DNA of 10,151 nt. It comes from Phoronis pallida (taxonomy: Eukaryota > Phoronida > Phoronidae). The position numbers and the translations under genes are program-made. This document shows positions 9,171-10,151 of this stretch, piece by piece. The DNA lies in assembly GCA_028565715.1 (NCBI GenBank), contig JAOXYC010250677.1, positions 1 to 10,151 on the forward strand, given 5' to 3'. The notes under the pieces are model-generated. The model saw only the letters and a program-made list of their open reading frames with translations. It did not search any database and was not told where the DNA came from. Numbering within the stretch: the first letter of the stretch is position 1; every line of letters begins with the position of its first letter.

Positions 9171-10151
9171 ACGTCAAGCTTCCAGTCCAATTGCCTCAAC
9201 AAATCAGAAGCAAATATATCATTGGGTGACTAGATGGTTATAAATGAAATGTTTTTGTACAGCGGATTTGGTCAAAAAATGTTCTTTTCTCTTTAAAAAC
9301 AATGAGTCTACTTCAGTAATACTGAAAGAAAGAGTTATTGTATTCCCAGACTGAAAAATGGCCACAGGAATTGACGATGGGCATAGCTTTAACAGGGTTA
9401 AAAATAGTCTAGTCGCAATAACCACGACAATATCCGAGTAATTTGTAATTCTAGTTTTGACGCTTGCTATTGATCAGCCATTGAAAACCAATTACACGCT
9501 AATGAAAGAACACATTATCTATCACACTGATAATCGAGTGACTTAACAGATAATGGGTTTTCTTGTAAACGTTCTGAATAAATTTACAAACTACGCACAA
9601 CTGTATAATTTATTTGTTTTCTTCGATTGACTTATGAGTTAATCTAAAACAAAAAAGATGAAAAAAGATGAATTGTTTTCATGCAAATATATTTTCCAAC
9701 AACGACAAGCGTAGGCCTACAAATGATCTGGTTAGTTCAGGAGCGGTTTATTCGTGCTGTTTATTTAGATCATTTACACACATCGGGCAATGCAAAATAA
9801 TGATTAAGCGAAAGTGTCATTGTCAGTGAGCCGTAATCGCTATTGGCAAGACAATTGAAAGTTAGTACAGATTGAAGTATTTATCGGAATGTATATATAC
9901 TGAAATGAGAAACTTTAAAATCGCTAGGCATTGTAGATTAAATATTTATATTTTGTGATGCTGATAATTATTAAAGTACCATTTTCGCTTTCGAAGGTCT
10001 AAAAACACATTTTTTAGTGGGCCAGGATTGCATTCTTGATGTTATGACCTTTAAGTACAGCCAAATTAATAAAGGAAATTTACCTCGTAAATATATTTAT
10101 AGCAAGGTTATCGTAGTATGATGTCATGTTCTATTTTTAGCCACTCTCGTC
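9171..10151. other. Intergenic sequence without recognisable genes
   Basis: AT-rich DNA with no convincing exon, RNA gene or mobile element. It carries one extended palindrome, GTAGGCCTAC, at 9711-9720 and a short AAAAAAGATG duplication near 9651-9671. Confidence 0.6.

Noticed and set aside
9219-9425. Minus-strand open frame of 68 codons
   Set aside because: No domain, signal or splice context; taken as a chance frame.

Overview
The window is nuclear DNA of an animal. It is AT-rich, with short GT-AG introns, a decayed LINE retrotransposon, MITE-like DNA elements and a metazoan-type SECIS element. Both genes were found by joining exons by eye; neither shows as a long open frame. The proteins look invertebrate rather than vertebrate, perhaps from a marine invertebrate, but I cannot name the taxon.

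Positions 1-2108, minus strand: the 5' part of DPM1, the catalytic subunit of dolichol-phosphate mannose synthase. Six coding exons are visible, including a 26-nt microexon. They encode the first ~158 residues; the rest lies beyond base 1.

Positions 2109-2366: a compact head-to-head promoter region holding a small CpG cluster.

Positions 2367-~6045, plus strand: a complete gene for selenoprotein M (SELENOM). It has four coding exons and predicts a 128-residue ER protein with a signal peptide, a Cys-Ser-Gly-Sec redox motif whose Sec is an in-frame TGA at 4042-4044, a thioredoxin-like core and a C-terminal KTEL. A textbook SECIS element lies about 0.8 kb into the 3' UTR, just before the distal poly(A) signal. 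A second poly(A) signal lies upstream of the SECIS and would give an mRNA without it. Intron 1 carries a sense-oriented, frameshifted and internally deleted LINE fragment.

Positions ~6046-10151: no gene recognised. This part holds two MITE-like elements sharing a TATATCGGGTG terminus, a GC-rich two-copy tandem repeat next to the second one, and several short inverted or direct repeats.

The two genes share a promoter region and an organelle. DPM1 supplies mannose for ER N-glycosylation, O-mannosylation and GPI anchors, and SELENOM is an ER-resident redox protein. A standard pipeline would probably miss or truncate SELENOM, because it would read the Sec TGA as a stop.
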